Positions 51,538 through 63,450 of a stretch of DNA of 64,000 nt are shown one piece after another. A program made the translations under genes and the position numbers. The stretch is from Punica granatum (lineage: Eukaryota; Streptophyta; Magnoliopsida; Myrtales; Lythraceae): assembly GCF_007655135.1 (NCBI RefSeq), contig NC_045132.1, positions 17,994,534-18,058,533 on the forward strand. The letters run 5' to 3'. Under the pieces are notes generated by a model. That model was given only the letters and a program-made list of their open reading frames with translations. It was not told the origin of the DNA and did no database searches. Position 1 is the first letter of the stretch; the number at the start of each line of letters is the position of its first letter.

Positions 51538-52666
51538 TGATTCTGATTATTTCTATTTTACATCCATTTTCACGATGTGAATGGATATTTATCTAAACTT
51601 ATTGATTAAAAAATACAAAGAATTAAAAAACACATCAATTAATCAATCAATCAATCAATCACATAGGCACAAATAATAACTAATATTCAGATCTCCTTAT
51701 TACGCAGCAACAAACAATACAAACATAACCAATAATCCATAATGGGAAGGCTCAACCACTTCCCCATATTCCATCCTCCTTCTCCACATTACTAAAATGG
51801 CGAATAACTTAGGGTCATGTACAATCAATCTAACTCAACATTAAATTAACTTTCAACTACAAATCAAGTATATGTCATATATATAAACGTAATTATTTGA
51901 CTATACCTTCAATGTGGCTTAACAACAAGTGTATGGGGGGTCAGACTCCCTTAGACGATTCATGGACCTATATAACAAAAAAATTATAATTAGGCAATTT
52001 CACATATATACTTATACATGTATATATTCATATTAACTAGATTCTAACTTCCATCAAATAAACCTTTAATTTTTCATCAAATTAAATAAATTATTTTTAA
52101 TTTTCATCATATAGTATCATAATTACATATTTTTGTTAAATTAATTAATTAGCCGAAATCTTAATTATAATGTAATTAAATTTTTTATTTTTCATTTTAA
52201 TTTTTAATAGATAAATTATAATTACATTGATCGAATTTGTTATTGTCTTCCCCGTCGACTGCCACCCGAATGACGGAAGGATTGTTTGACAAAAAGAAGA
52301 TAACTATATGGTCATTGAACGATAGGTAAACCTAAGTTTCATTTTAACTAGATATTTTGCCTGCGCATTGTGCGAAGCTATTAATCATGATAGAATTTTG
52401 TGTATATATATATATATATTATTTAACTATATCTTTAAAAAAAACTTATCATTGTAAAATTCACTATTTGATCATTTTCAAGTCAATGATGAGAAAAAAA
52501 AGTTATCCATCATATTGAGTTACCTTAATTAAATACTTAATTTACATAAAAAAACTATTTTTCTGTTACATAAAAAATTATTTTATTTGGTGAAAAACCA
52601 TCAGTAGATATATTTTATAAATAATATTATTAATTTATTGATTAAAAATTGATATAATAATATTGA
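51538..52666. other. Non-coding 5' part of the CACTA element or adjacent DNA
   Basis: AT-rich, with a repeated ATCAATCA run near 51636-51662. AACTAGATATTTTGCC and CTGCGCATTGTGCG at about 52348-52377 read on the minus strand as a Helitron-like 3' hairpin and CTAG. No gene seen. Confidence 0.35.
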
Positions 52667-52675
52667 TTAAAAATT

Positions 52676-54290
52676 GAGAAAACTATCACTGTCATCCATT
52701 TACTTTCACATTGCCACCACTTAAGTCCCTCATCAATTTTTGCTATCAATTTGGCTTAAACGTTGGGGTTCCATCGATCAATTAGTTCCAGCCGTCAATG
52801 TCACTAACGGATGTCTGACGTGGCTGCCCTGTTGGACAAAAAGGTGTCAAAAAAATAATTTTCTAATCTGACTTTATAAAACTATCACTGTGATCCTTTT
52901 ACTTTCCTCAAGCCACCACTTTAGTCCCTCCTCAATTTTTGCCACCAATTTGGCCCAAACGTTGGGGTTTCGTCTATTAATTTCATCATCGCTGTCAATG
53001 TCACTAACGAATGTTTAACGTAGCTGCCTTGTTAGAAAAATGTGGTCAAAAAATTATTTTTAATCAAAGTTTCCAAAACGAAGTCGCTTTTGGTAATTTT
53101 TTTGAAAAATTATTTATTTATTTTAACTGATGAAGGGGTAGGCCCGCCGCGACCTCCCCAAACCAAGGGGTAACGGTCGACTGGGGAGGCCTCAATCGGT
53201 CTCCCCTCCTTCTCGAGTCTCTCTATTTAACTCTTTCGGTGAAGGTGATGTTGTTGATCGAAAGAAGAGATGCATAAGCTCATTAGAGAAAATGAGGCTG
53301 CTCGAAGGGGCCTGCAGTTGAGCTGCTACAATGAAGAAACACCTGAAAGATACTGAAGAGGCGACATGAAGCTCGCTATAGTTCTTAGGAAAGGGAAATT
53401 GAGGCTAGTCGTTAGAACTGGACACGAGGCTGAACTAAAAATGACTCCGGAGCTCCTGATACTACTAATCCGTCTCCTTATCCGATTAGTAGTATCAGGG
53501 GCTCCGAAGTCATTCTTAGTTCAGCCTCGTGTCCAGCTCTAACGACTAGCCTCAATTTCCCTTACTTAAAAGGTATAGCGAATTTCAGGTCGCCTCTTTA
53601 GTCCCTTTCCAGTGTTCCATTGTAGCAACTAAGTCACAGGCTCTTCCGAGCAGCCTCCCTCCTCTCCAACGAACTAATGCATCTCTTCCTTCGATCAGCA
53701 ACATGACCCTCACTGAAAGAGTAAAACAGAGGGATTCAAAAAAAGGGGGGGAGACCACCTGGGGCCTCCTCGGCCGGTCGCTGCCCCTTTGGTCTTGGGA
53801 GGTCTCGCTAGTCTACCCCTTCATCCGTTAAAGTAATAGATAAATAAATAAATAAATTTTCAAAAAATTACCAAAAGCGACTTTGTTTTAGAAACTCTGA
53901 TTAAAAATAATATTTTGACGTCATTTTCTCCAACAAGGCAGATAAGTCAGACATATGTTAGCGACATTGACAACGATGACGAAATTAATAGACGGAACCC
54001 CAATGTTTGGGCCAAATTGGTGGCCAAAATTGAGGAGGGACTAAAGTGGCGGCTCGAGGAAAGTAAAAAGATCACAGTGATAGTTTTGGAAAGTTAGATT
54101 AAAAAATTATTTTTTTGATACCGTTTTGTCCAACGAGGAAGTCATGTCAGACATCCGTTAGTGGCATTGACGGCAGGGACCAAATTGATCAACGGAACCC
54201 CAACGTTTAAGCCAAATTGATGGCAAAAATTGATGAGGGACTTAAGTGGTGGTAAGGTGAAAATTTAGAGATGATAGTGATAGTTTTCTC
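52676..54290. mobile_element. Full foldback (MULE-type) element, two arms of about 800 bases
   Basis: The 1615-base element is an inverted repeat almost from end to end. Its ends are GAGAAAACTATCACT and the inverse, and the arms meet at CTGATACTACTAATC and its inverse around a 13-base loop near 53470-53483. Flanks are identical: TTAAAAATT at 52667-52675 and 54291-54299, a 9-base target duplication typical of Mutator-like elements. Each arm itself contains a direct duplication of its first ~200 bases (AACTATCACTGT at 52680 and again at about 52880). No transposase is encoded. Confidence 0.88.
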
Positions 54291-54299
54291 TTAAAAATT

Positions 54300-54848
54300 G
54301 ATATATTAAACTCATAAAATTAAATTCAAGATTAATCAAATTCAATTAAATTGTTAATTTTTTTATTTGGAATTCAAAGTCTTAACATGCACTATCTAGT
54401 GCACGTATAATAATCACCCTGTACCCAATTATCAAAAGCAATATCTTTTTTCAACTTTACTGTTTAATATATTGATGATTGATGTTGATTAGTGGTCGCT
54501 GTTTATATATTTATCATCATTCCTATATGAAATTTGGTGATGCCTCTTAATTGATGTAGACGAGTGGGAAAATAATAATATAATATTATATAATGACATT
54601 ATTAAACCCATAAACCTTTATAAATGGGGTCTAAGACCAAAAAAAAAAAAAAACAAGGGACAGATCACCGCTTGTCCTCTAACAGTCCAACTAGCGCCAT
54701 AGTAGTTCTATACCGTGTCTAATCAGTATATCATGAGACACTATTTTTAAACACATAAAAAAAGTTTATTTTGTCAACAATAATTTTTCATAATACTTTT
54801 AAAAATCAATAGGTGTTAAAGTGATTATTATATTAAATTGTGACATTA
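54300..54848. other. Intergenic, no gene seen
   Basis: AT-rich, no supported gene or bounded repeat. Confidence 0.35.
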
Positions 54849-55067
54849 TCACGTGATATACTATTATATATAAGAATTTTTTCCCTGTTCTACTATCCCT
54901 CAAATCTCCACTCCCTGGCTGGAGTACTCTCTCTTCACCCTCCCTCCACCATCTCCACCTCCACAACCTCTACTCCCTCACCTTCATTGAGCTTTGAAGT
55001 CAGTCAGTCACTGTCTATATATGTCAAGGAAACTAGCTGAAAGACCCGCACATATGCACGGGGCTAG
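54849..55067 (+). mobile_element. Possible mini-Helitron
   Basis: It starts at TC in an A|TC context followed by ATACTATTATATATAAGAA, like many plant Helitron 5' ends. It ends CCCGCACATATGCACGGGGC then CTAG followed by T; the CCCG...CGGG stretch can form a hairpin. At 219 bases it is very short, and both ends are short motifs. Confidence 0.35.
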
Positions 55068-56874
55068 TTGCTCGGGTTAAGAAAATAATTGTTGGATAGT
55101 ATGGCGACAATAATTATGAAAAAAATTTATATAGACGACAAAGTGAACAAGTTATAGTCAACAAAGAATATATTTCTCACTACTTAAATGACCAAAATAA
55201 AAAATAAAAGAATAAAAAATCACTAATCTTAAGAATTATTACTCCCCAATAAAATTTAAATTTCCATTTCCATAGTAAGTCAAGAAGTAAAATAATATTT
55301 GCTGAAATCAATAATATAAAAGTTTCTGTAATATCAAATAATTACGGGAAGTGAATCATAAAATTTATCTAAAATATGGACTTCCATATTGAAAAAAATT
55401 TGCTCTAGTTTTTCGTATTATTAGTGTAAGGTCTACCTTCCAAGAGCAACCATCTTGTGTACACAATTGGAAAATATGTTAAAATTTTAAGGTGTTGTAA
55501 CAATATTTAGCTTTTATATAACTAAAAGACTCACCTAATTGTTGAAATCTTCTTTGATTTGACATAAAATTCTATTAATTGTTACATTTTTATTGGTGGT
55601 GACTCTAAAAGACACATCTATTTTAAACAGTAAATAACAATAATAACATTTAATTCAACGTGAATGTAAAACATAAATACGTGATTCATGGTGTTCCCTT
55701 TTGGTTTTCAAAAGCGATGTGGTGGCATGAAATTGTACCATTTGTCATGTCCTCATTAGTTGTGATATGAAGGTCAGGCAATGCAAGTACTCATGGTACT
55801 TGAAGACGCATCAACCCGACTTTTATAATTGTATAGAGATGATAACGATAATAGTGACCTCCCTGTAGAGTTGAAATTAGGTGTACCTTTTATGGTATTT
55901 AGAATTAAAATTGAAGTGGGATGCATTAAATATAATTAAAATCAAAGATTGAGTAGTAGTGATGCACGCCATCGCTTGATAATCGAAAGGTTTCGGATTC
56001 GATACTTGATGAGATTACAAATACTCATTTTTTAGTTATTAGGATTCATATTTTATTGTACTATACTCATAAATATCCATTGTATTTTTTCATATGTAGT
56101 TTCATGGGTAGAATAAACTGATCACTCATCGAAATTAGTTTTACCGTTAGTGGAGGAATACTTTATGCTCTCACAAAAAGGTTCATATATTGTTTTGCCG
56201 CATAGATCCTCGTTTAACTCCTTTTTTTATCCACAATTCTACATTAATTTATATTATTAATTTATGCATTGATCGATAGTAATACTTTTCAGAAGAGAAA
56301 TAATGCTTTTGCAACATCTGGAAGACTGTTAAACTTTCAATATTGAAGTACAAGTCTCTTTTTTTTTTGGTGAATTAAAGTACAAGTCTTTTAAGGTCTC
56401 TCGAAATGTATATTTCGAGATCTGAAATAAGTTGTTCAAGGAATTTCTTTCTTTTTTTTCAGAAATGATATCTGAAAATAAGAGTTCATATGATCTGAAT
56501 TCAGGGTTATGTTATCAACAAAGGAAGTTCACAAACCATATGAAATGTAACGCGTAAGATGTAGCGTCTAGGATGGATCAACAATTTTTTATGAAAAATA
56601 TCATTATAATTAATTTTAACTAATAATTCACAAGAGAAGGAGAAAAAGAAGGAAAACGAAATCACTTTACATCTGTTTGGAAGTAGTTGCTGAAGTGGAA
56701 GTACTAAAATGAAGTTGTTGATAATTATTGATGGTATTAAAGAAGAAGTGCTAGAATCCCAACAATTTATTGGTGTTCAGTGTGGAAGTAGAGTTATAAC
56801 TTTACTTCACTCAATCGAACATAAAATAGTTGCAAAAATTAATATAATAATGGATTTAGAAAAAAAATATATGT
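55068..56874. other. AT-rich intergenic DNA with a degraded SINE-like sequence
   Basis: No gene seen. At about 55950-56030, GAGTAGTAGTGATGCACGCC and GGTTTCGGATTCGATACTTG lie at tRNA-like A/B-box spacing, suggesting an old SINE. Confidence 0.35.
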
Positions 56875-57200
56875 GAAAATTTATTATGGTACATTTAAAT
56901 GACACATCCTATAGTTTATAAATTGATTCCGCTCCTTTAAAAATTAGTCAAACCACCCTTCATTTTGCTAATTTCTACTTTTTTTTCCTAAAACCAATCA
57001 GATTTAGTTCGGATAAAGAAATAAGGTAACAAATCTTTTTGTGCAGTTCCGTACATGAGATTCACATGGCAAAATGAATATTCTCTTGGTGCCACGTCAA
57101 CGAAAAGAGGGGTGGTATGTGATTAATTTTGAAAAGAGGAGTGTCGCTGACCATTTCACAAATTATAAAGTATATCGTTGAAATTTATCCAAATTTATTA
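56875..57200. mobile_element. Small foldback MITE
   Basis: ATAGTTTATAAATTGATTCC with CTCCTTTAAAAATTAGTCAA on the left faces inverted TTGATTAATTTTGAAAAGAG-like and CACAAATTATAAAGTATATC text on the right. Exact ends and target duplication are not clear. Confidence 0.45.
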
Positions 57201-57940
57201 TAAAATTAGAGAAAAAATATGAGTAGTTAGGAGAATTTAATATTAACTAATTAGTTGTAATAATAGGTAAAAAAATATGTGAGAGAATTTATTAAAAAAA
57301 ATAGTGATTGTATTGTTGAATTAAAAAAAGAATATAGTGGAGCAAAGTGGAGTGGAATAAAATTATTATCGTCAAATCAAATAAAACCTAGACTTTATGA
57401 AGCTAAAAATGGACTATCAATCAATTTATGCTTAAAACATGGTACAAGTCGAAACATCACCTGTCCACTTGCTTTACACGTGTTCCAACAAAAAAAAACT
57501 TGCTTTACACGTTTTCCAGAAAAAAAAAAAACAAATTTTTTTTATGGAAAAGTCCATTGAAAAGAACAAAAGCTTTCGCTGGGAAATATCAGATGTCCGA
57601 AAGATTTTGCATGAAAACGTCGATATTCGACAGATTTCGGACTGAGAAAAGTTTGCTCCGACGACTGTTGATTGAAATTTGATATTTTACTTTTTAAAAA
57701 AAAATTTACGACAAAAACTGATTTTTTTGCTGAAAAATATTATGATGCTAGAATTAAAATTTTCATAACAGAGAAAGAAATTTTAATGCAATGGCGTAAG
57801 TCATGATCGAGAACCATTAGATTTCATGTTGGTTTCTCGTTAGTGAAAATTTCATAATTTTTTATTTAATTTTTGCAATTCATACTTAAATCATGAATCT
57901 CTTTTATAAAGCAATGATAGTAATAGAATGAGTGGAATCT
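57201..57940. other. AT-rich DNA near the right CACTA end
   Basis: Short overlapping frames only. Around 57560-57650 motifs such as TCAGATGTCCGA and CGACAGATTTCGGA suggest diverged CACTA subterminal repeats. Confidence 0.35.
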
Positions 57941-57949
57941 GTCTGCTCA

Positions 57950-58035
57950 ACACAATTAATTTAGAGCAAAGAAGTACAAACCAAGACGCCGAATTTATAA
58001 GTCCAATGCCCCATCCATTGGGCTAAGAGACGTCT
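57950..58035 (-). repeat. tRNA-like segment near the right CACTA end
   Basis: On the minus strand TTAGCCCAATGGATGGGGCA resembles a tRNA D-arm / A box. No complete tRNA can be folded. It lies about 400 bases from the candidate right end, comparable to the tRNA-like segment near the left end. Confidence 0.4.
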
Positions 58036-58421
58036 TAAATTGCAACATTATTATTTATGTTTTTCGTTTGAACTTTATTTCTTAGATTAGTTTCTACTTT
58101 TTATTCCATTTAAGTTTTTTTTTGGGGTGAATTATTCCATTTCAGTTTTTACTCTTTCAACAAACTTCCAATTTCAAATTTCCAAATAGTTTTGTACAGG
58201 GAACTTCTATAATAAATTATTCGCTTTTTAAAAAAGATTTCCCCATTAAATTAATTATTTTTCGGGAATTTCTATTTAACAATAATTTCTTTTTCTTCTT
58301 TAAATCTTATTAGTCTCTGGAAGAAGTCTGTCGAATATTACCTTCAAAAACTTGTAACATATTTCCGATGACATTTCGACGGAAGAATCCCATCAGTTAT
58401 GCCAAAAATTTTCGTAATGTG

Positions 58422-59062
58422 GTTGTGTCTATTTACAACTTAATAAAAAAAAAAGCTTAAAAGTCAATTACAATTTAGTTATCTGAAAAATGAGTAGGAG
58501 AGAGAAAGGTGAAAAATAATGGCATAATCATTTAATCAAAAAACTACTTATTGAGTATAGAAAAAAATTCTAATTTAATGAAATAAGTTACCTTTTATTT
58601 ATTCGTGCTCTACATTTTTTTCATTTAGTCATTATTAAGTACTTAATTTTTTAATTACTTAATTTATCGAACACCATTTAAATTCTCGAAAAATTCTTAC
58701 TTTGCATTATGAAATGAAAACGTACTTATCAATTGTCCCACTACACTTCCCAAACGCTATGGTGCTCCATTATATGGATTCTCTCGTGACACGAGTGTGT
58801 GTGCTTTGATATTTTCTAGTAACGTTTTACGGTAAATGAGTGAACTTAGAAAATGTATTAATGTAATATACCTGGACAGAGTATTTGTAAGTTTCCTCGT
58901 CGATGTGCGAAGATATTGCCTCATTAAGAAATCTTCCACGATATTTGGTGTCTGCATGGCTAAATCTTCTACGGCTTCTTCAGGCCTTGATGTCTTTGGG
59001 CCTCCAGTGACCCTCGTGGTCTTTGAGCCTTTAAGCCTCTAGGCCGAGCGGCCCATAAATAA

Positions 59063-59100
<38 letters not shown>

Positions 59101-59249
59101 CATCGAAAGGTAATTTAGCCCGAGCCCCGTCAGCGAGCCATGCCTACAAATGTGATTTTCGAATGAAAATAGTGCGCACAGTGGAAAGCTATAGTTATTT
59201 AGTGGAAAATACATCTTGTCCTTCATGAGTGAGAAAAAATGGAGACCGA
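58422..59249. other. Intergenic, no gene seen
   Basis: AT-rich, with a TA microsatellite at about 59068-59099. Nothing coding is supported. Confidence 0.4.
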
Positions 59250-59420
59250 AAAAACCAATATGGTTGGTTCAAGCGGTTTGCTCCACTAAGTAAGGTCTTG
59301 GATACGAGTGTTGTGAATGGAGAACATTTATGCTGAGAGAGTTTTATGCTTTAGTAGGCCTAGAGGTGGATCCACTCTTTGAATAGTGGCGTCAACTGAC
59401 CCCTCTAAATTTTGACAAAT
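59250..59420 (+). mobile_element. tRNA-derived SINE-like element
   Basis: ATATGGTTGGTTCAAGCGGT, TAAGGTCTTGGATACGAGTG, GAGAGAGTTTTATGCTTTAG and TAGGCC follow the block order of the copy at 7378-7550. Confidence 0.45.
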
Positions 59421-60126
59421 TTCATTAGAGGGTTTATTAATTACAGAAGAATTTTTTTTTTATTTTTGTCCAAAATTGGTGTTAGGAAACTATCAAAGAA
59501 TTGTGGTGTCAAGTAAAAGATAGATCCACTTTATTCTTCAATTCTCTCTCATATGTAAAAAGAGGAGGTAAAAACTTAGTGTCAACCTCAAAAGAACCCC
59601 AAAAATTTCTCTATTCTACATGATATACTACAATTTTAGCATCATCCTAGTTTCTTTCTCTTGTAATACACTAGATTTCACCCAAGGACACAAGATAAAG
59701 AAATAGCCCCATTGAGTGGATCTTAATGTAGTGGCATAACGTGCCGACTCAAAATAAAGAGTTCCGAAATTTGATCCCGGCCCACATAATTATTGCGGTT
59801 ATTTGGTACATCTTTCGATTATTCTTGTACTTTTGTCCCTTGAACCCACTGGCTTGGGAGTCCTAAATCCGCCCCTGAGTAGGCCAATACCATTTGAACT
59901 GGATTATTAATTAGGATTTATTGCACTTCTGAATATCTATATATACAAGAAAAAATGGAGACTCAAAATTATGTATTGTTATTATAAGAGAATTCCTTTT
60001 TTATAATCGGGGATAAATATCCTATATTCAAATTTATTGTGTCTAAGCAAAAAGAAAAAAAAAGAGAAGTTTATTGTGGAAAAGTCAATTCATTTGACTC
60101 CATAAATGTGACCAATATTACCTATA
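59421..60126. other. Intergenic DNA with a possible degraded SINE
   Basis: At about 59722-59790, TTAATGTAGTGGCATAACGT and AAATTTGATCCCGGCCC lie at A/B-box-like spacing. No gene seen. Confidence 0.3.
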
Positions 60127-61307
60127 TCTATCCTATTATATAAACTCAGAAATGAGGGTAGTTGGTCTCACTTTCACTTGTCAAAAATGTCCATATAACT
60201 AATTATTCAATTAATAAGAAACATTGAATCAAGGTTAAAAAATTAAATTTTAAACATGACTACCCACCATCTTTCTCCCACATTCCTATTTCATCTCCAT
60301 TTATTTCTCTCTCCTATACTCTTCTATCATCCATTCGAGTTGTGTTCCGTAAATGCTTTTTAGTATTTATTTTTATATTTTTTGATGTACTCATGGCCTT
60401 CTTTAACATTGTTTTTCTTTTTTTTTTTCTCCATCTCTTTATAAAAATTAGAAATATGCTCAAAACACGAGATGTGGAACAGAGAAATAAAATCGAACGC
60501 TAGATATATATGATAATAGAATAGTTTGTCAAAAAAAAAGGAAATTTATAATATGATATGTTTTTAAAATGTGTCATAATTTGGAGAAGTTATTGGATGA
60601 TCCTACCTCGTCACGTGGCATGAGAAAGCACCAATCAAATTGTGTAAAACTAGGAACTTGATGTTAATTACTTGAATAATTGTCATAATTAGTATTTATT
60701 AAAGAATTCTTATGGTTCTTCTCCACAATTTGTGTTTACTGTGGGATAGGAAGTGCCAAAAGATATCCTTTTATGCCATCATTTGCATATTCTATCGCAA
60801 CATTCATCAGAAAATATCACTGTAAAAAGAAATTGTGTTTTTTTTTTGATAACCCGAAGTGTCCAAACTTCGCCCGACTAATCCTCAGGGCTCTGTGAAC
60901 CATCGGTGACGCACAGAGCAAGTAATCACTCCAAAGGCGTTCCGGTGGCCCCAAGAGGATTCGAACCCGGGATTGAGTGCAAGTTTAGGCGCACCTTAAC
61001 CATTAGGCCAAACCCCTTAAGGTTATAAAAAAAAAATTGTGTGAGTTTCACAACTCAATCACCATTTTTATTGTAATTATTTTTGGTGGTTTTTCACAAT
61101 TGACACTAGAACATTACGTGACAATTCATGATATATCGCAATACAAATGCCACTATTGCTTGATACTTGTATTAAAAGAATATTTTTCATGCAATTTTTC
61201 TCTCTCCATATTGTTAATTTTGGATAAAAATCTAATAAAATATTAAAAGTGCATATATAATTGTAGAAGTATGTATATCACAGCGCATAGTGGGGGCATG
61301 AACTCTA
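60127..61307 (+). mobile_element. Non-autonomous Helitron with a nested SINE
   Basis: It begins TCTATCCTATTATATAAAC preceded by A, a common plant Helitron 5' end. It ends with GCGCATAGTGGGGGC and then CTAG followed by T, the expected A|TC...CTAG|T insertion context. The pre-CTAG hairpin is imperfect. No Rep/helicase frame is present. A SINE with its own target duplication sits inside at 60839-61033. Confidence 0.55.
60839..61033 (-). mobile_element. tRNA-derived SINE with 9-base target duplication
   Basis: On the minus strand it has GGCCTAATGGTTAAGGTGCG (A box) and CCGGGTTCGAATCCTCTTGG (B box), followed by a body and an A tail of about ten bases. Flanks AAATTGTGT at 60830-60838 and 61034-61042 are identical. 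The tRNA-like head keeps a near-perfect B box, so it is probably young. Confidence 0.78.
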
Positions 61308-61569
61308 GTGAGAAATAAAATTAAGAAATCCTCTCACTTATTCTAATAAATAACCAAACTATTGATTTGAATGTAATGACCAATTTTAAAAAATAAAACT
61401 AAAAAATAATTTAATTTCTAAAATTTCAATTAAAACATTGATGGAGTATATATATATACTGATATTTTACAATAATGTGCAAGCAATCTCACATTTGAGA
61501 AGATTCATGGGTTGAATTATTATGGAACTTTTTCCTATATATATACCATTTTTTTTCGGTGTGAACTCC
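61308..61569. other. Intergenic, no gene seen
   Basis: AT-rich, with a short TA run near 61449-61458. Confidence 0.35.
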
Positions 61570-61745
61570 GGTATTCAGAAACCCAATAAGACTCCGACTA
61601 ATCTAGTCAAGTCGGGCCGGTCTACTAAGGAGTAAAACTCTCACCGTGTGAATTTTCTACATTCATAAGGACTAGAAATCGTGACCTTATTTAAGCAGAA
61701 CAAATGCTGAATCACTTGAACCAATTCACGTTGGTTATATATACA
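61570..61745 (-). mobile_element. tRNA-derived SINE-like element
   Basis: On the minus strand AACGTGAATTGGTTCAAGTG, AAATAAGGTCACGATTTCTA, CACACGGTGAGAGTTTTACT and TTAGTCGGAGTC give the same blocks as the copy at 7378-7550, in better condition than most. Confidence 0.55.
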
Positions 61746-62078
61746 CCATATTTAATAATATGATTCTAGGTTCAAACAAATATTTCACTGAATTTTATAT
61801 CCAATAAATCTCCAAAAACAGTTTGAGGAGACAAGATATATGAAGAATATCATGTTTGCCTCTTATAGGATATAATATATATTGATTAGTTTGAGCGGAA
61901 AAAAGAAAGATAAATTACTTGCTTCAATTTTCAACTAAAATAAAATTTTCTTTACAAATTTTCTTATTTTTATAAGAGAGGCTCCAAATCTAATTTTTTT
62001 TGGTGGAAATATCATTAATTAATATAAGATTTCAGAATCCAAATAAGAATCCATGTGGTTTTTAGGCGGCATGCATCC
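61746..62078. other. Upstream region of the RING gene
   Basis: AT-rich promoter-side DNA with no other feature. Confidence 0.35.
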
Positions 62079-62088
62079 TATTTATAAG
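62079..62088 (+). promoter_or_regulatory. Probable TATA box of the RING gene
   Basis: TATTTATAAG lies about 95-104 bases upstream of the ATG at 62183. Confidence 0.4.
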
Positions 62089-62182
62089 CGTATGCAGTCA
62101 TTAAATCCAATTTAATTTCTTTCTCATACTAACAAAAATCAGCCATCAATTAAGCATAGCATAAATTAAGCATAGCATAGAT

Positions 62183-62797
62183 ATGCTCAACAATTCTCCT
62201 CCGCCCTCACCACCTCCCCCTCCTCCGCCTCTCACTCCCTCCGATACCAATTTTGGCCGCATCGCGCCCTTCTGCGTGTTTTATTTAATTTTCCTCTTCT
62301 TAGTGATCTTAATCGGCCTGAGGTGTCCATGCCAGACCGACAATGAAGCCGCCAACGATGATGATCCCGACCTTGAAATAGGCAACGTAAGGGCTCAGAT
62401 TCCTCCACCACCGGTGCCTCTAATGCTGGGCGCAGCTCCGATTCCTACTCCTCTACCACCAGATGGAAACCCCGAGACGCCACTGGAGCTGGATGTGGAG
62501 GAATTCGTCGGGCTTAAGATAGATGAGAATGGGGTATGGGAAGGAGAAGAGCACATCGAGTGCGCAATATGCCTGGAGGACTTTAACCAAGGAGCTGAAG
62601 AAGCCTGCCAGGCGATCGTCCTGGACTGTCGCCATGTGTATCACGTTGCCTGCATCCTAGAGTGGCTCCACACGCACCACGAGTGCCCGATATGCCGCAG
62701 GTACGTGCAGTTCCTCTGTTTGGTGCTGATCCGTCCTCGATCCAGCCCTGAAGCACAGACAGGGGATTCGAAGAGCGTGTCCCAGAATATCAGCTAA
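62183..62797 (+). CDS. Membrane-anchored RING-H2 protein (ATL-like E3 ubiquitin ligase)
   Basis: A single 204-residue frame. An N-terminal proline run (7-17) precedes one membrane helix (about 29-47, FCVFYLIFLFLVILIGL). A proline-rich linker (72-100) leads to a RING-H2 domain with all eight ligands: C127, C130, C149, H151, H154, C157, C168, C171. Spacing is C-X2-C-X18-C-X-H-X2-H-X2-C-X10-C-X2-C; the first loop is longer than the usual 14-15 residues. Trp161 is in the position needed for E2 contact (LEWLHTHHECPIC). Such proteins ubiquitinate targets at membranes, often in defence or stress responses; substrate unknown. After CRR the codons carry a perfect donor-like CAG|GTACGT, so the last 31 residues may be intron read-through and the true C-terminus may lie in a further exon. 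Confidence 0.85.
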   Translation: MLNNSPPPSPPPPPPPLTPSDTNFGRIAPFCVFYLIFLFLVILIGLRCPCQTDNEAANDDDPDLEIGNVRAQIPPPPVPLMLGAAPIPTPLPPDGNPETPLELDVEEFVGLKIDENGVWEGEEHIECAICLEDFNQGAEEACQAIVLDCRHVYHVACILEWLHTHHECPICRRYVQFLCLVLIRPRSSPEAQTGDSKSVSQNIS

Positions 62798-63450
62798 CCT
62801 CTAATATTGCTGCACTACACTAGGAAGAAGAGTTCATGCCTTCCATCCAAATTTAGAACGAGGAATTCATTATGTTTCAGAGTCATTGGTAGATCTTGAA
62901 TTGGATTATTATTTCACCAAATAGATATTCAATGTCGACGATTGATTGATGCATTATTATTTCTCGAATTGGACGGGTAGAGTACGTACGGCGCATAACC
63001 CTTGAAGAAAGTTGCCACGGCATGTAGCTTATAGATTTTATGAGGTTAATATAAGATCGTATATTACTATATAAAAAACGATGTGATCCCATATTGTTTA
63101 CTAATATGTGAAAAGGAAATTTATAGAACTAGAGTTCTTTTTTTTTTTTTTTCTTTTTCGATTACAAAAGGAGGCCCATCGATCTAATATATATAGGGAA
63201 TTATAAATCTAAGTGTACGGACACTCTTACTGGCGAAAATAAAACTTATAACTTTTTTATTCTTAGATAAAAGTATGTGACGCTGTGTTATACTTCCTTT
63301 CTCAAAATTATATCGGATATTGCTGTTTTATTAGTTTGGAATCCCTCGTGCACTTTGTTATTTCCTACTACAGGACATCCTTCACTAGCAGAAAACGAAA
63401 AAAAAAAATCCTAATGGGGTCCATTGAACTAGTCTGTATACAATAAATAA
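62798..63450. other. 3' flank of the RING gene
   Basis: This should hold the 3' UTR. A T run lies at 63138-63152. No gene seen. Confidence 0.35.

Larger units (their letters stand above)
45390..58421 (-). mobile_element. Decayed CACTA (En/Spm-like) transposon with nested insertions
   Basis: The left end starts CACTGCTAGAATTC and is followed by clustered CCGACGGAAA, CCGTC and CCCATCAGAAAG motifs, typical subterminal repeats. A TNP2-type transposase remnant and a second CACTA gene remnant lie inside on the minus strand. A candidate right end at 58402-58421 reads CACATTACGAAAATTTTTGG on the minus strand and is preceded by TTTCCGATGACATTTCGACG and CCCATCA motifs like those on the left. The two termini agree only partly, and no 3-base target duplication is visible (CCA left, GTT right). 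The right boundary, and whether this is one element, are therefore uncertain. A foldback element (52676-54290) and a possible mini-Helitron (54849-55067) lie within. Confidence 0.5.

Noticed and set aside
61000..61022. Possible tRNA gene on the minus strand (A box, GGTTCGAATCC B box)
   Set aside because: There is no proper acceptor stem or anticodon arm; the A tail and flanking duplication show it is a SINE.
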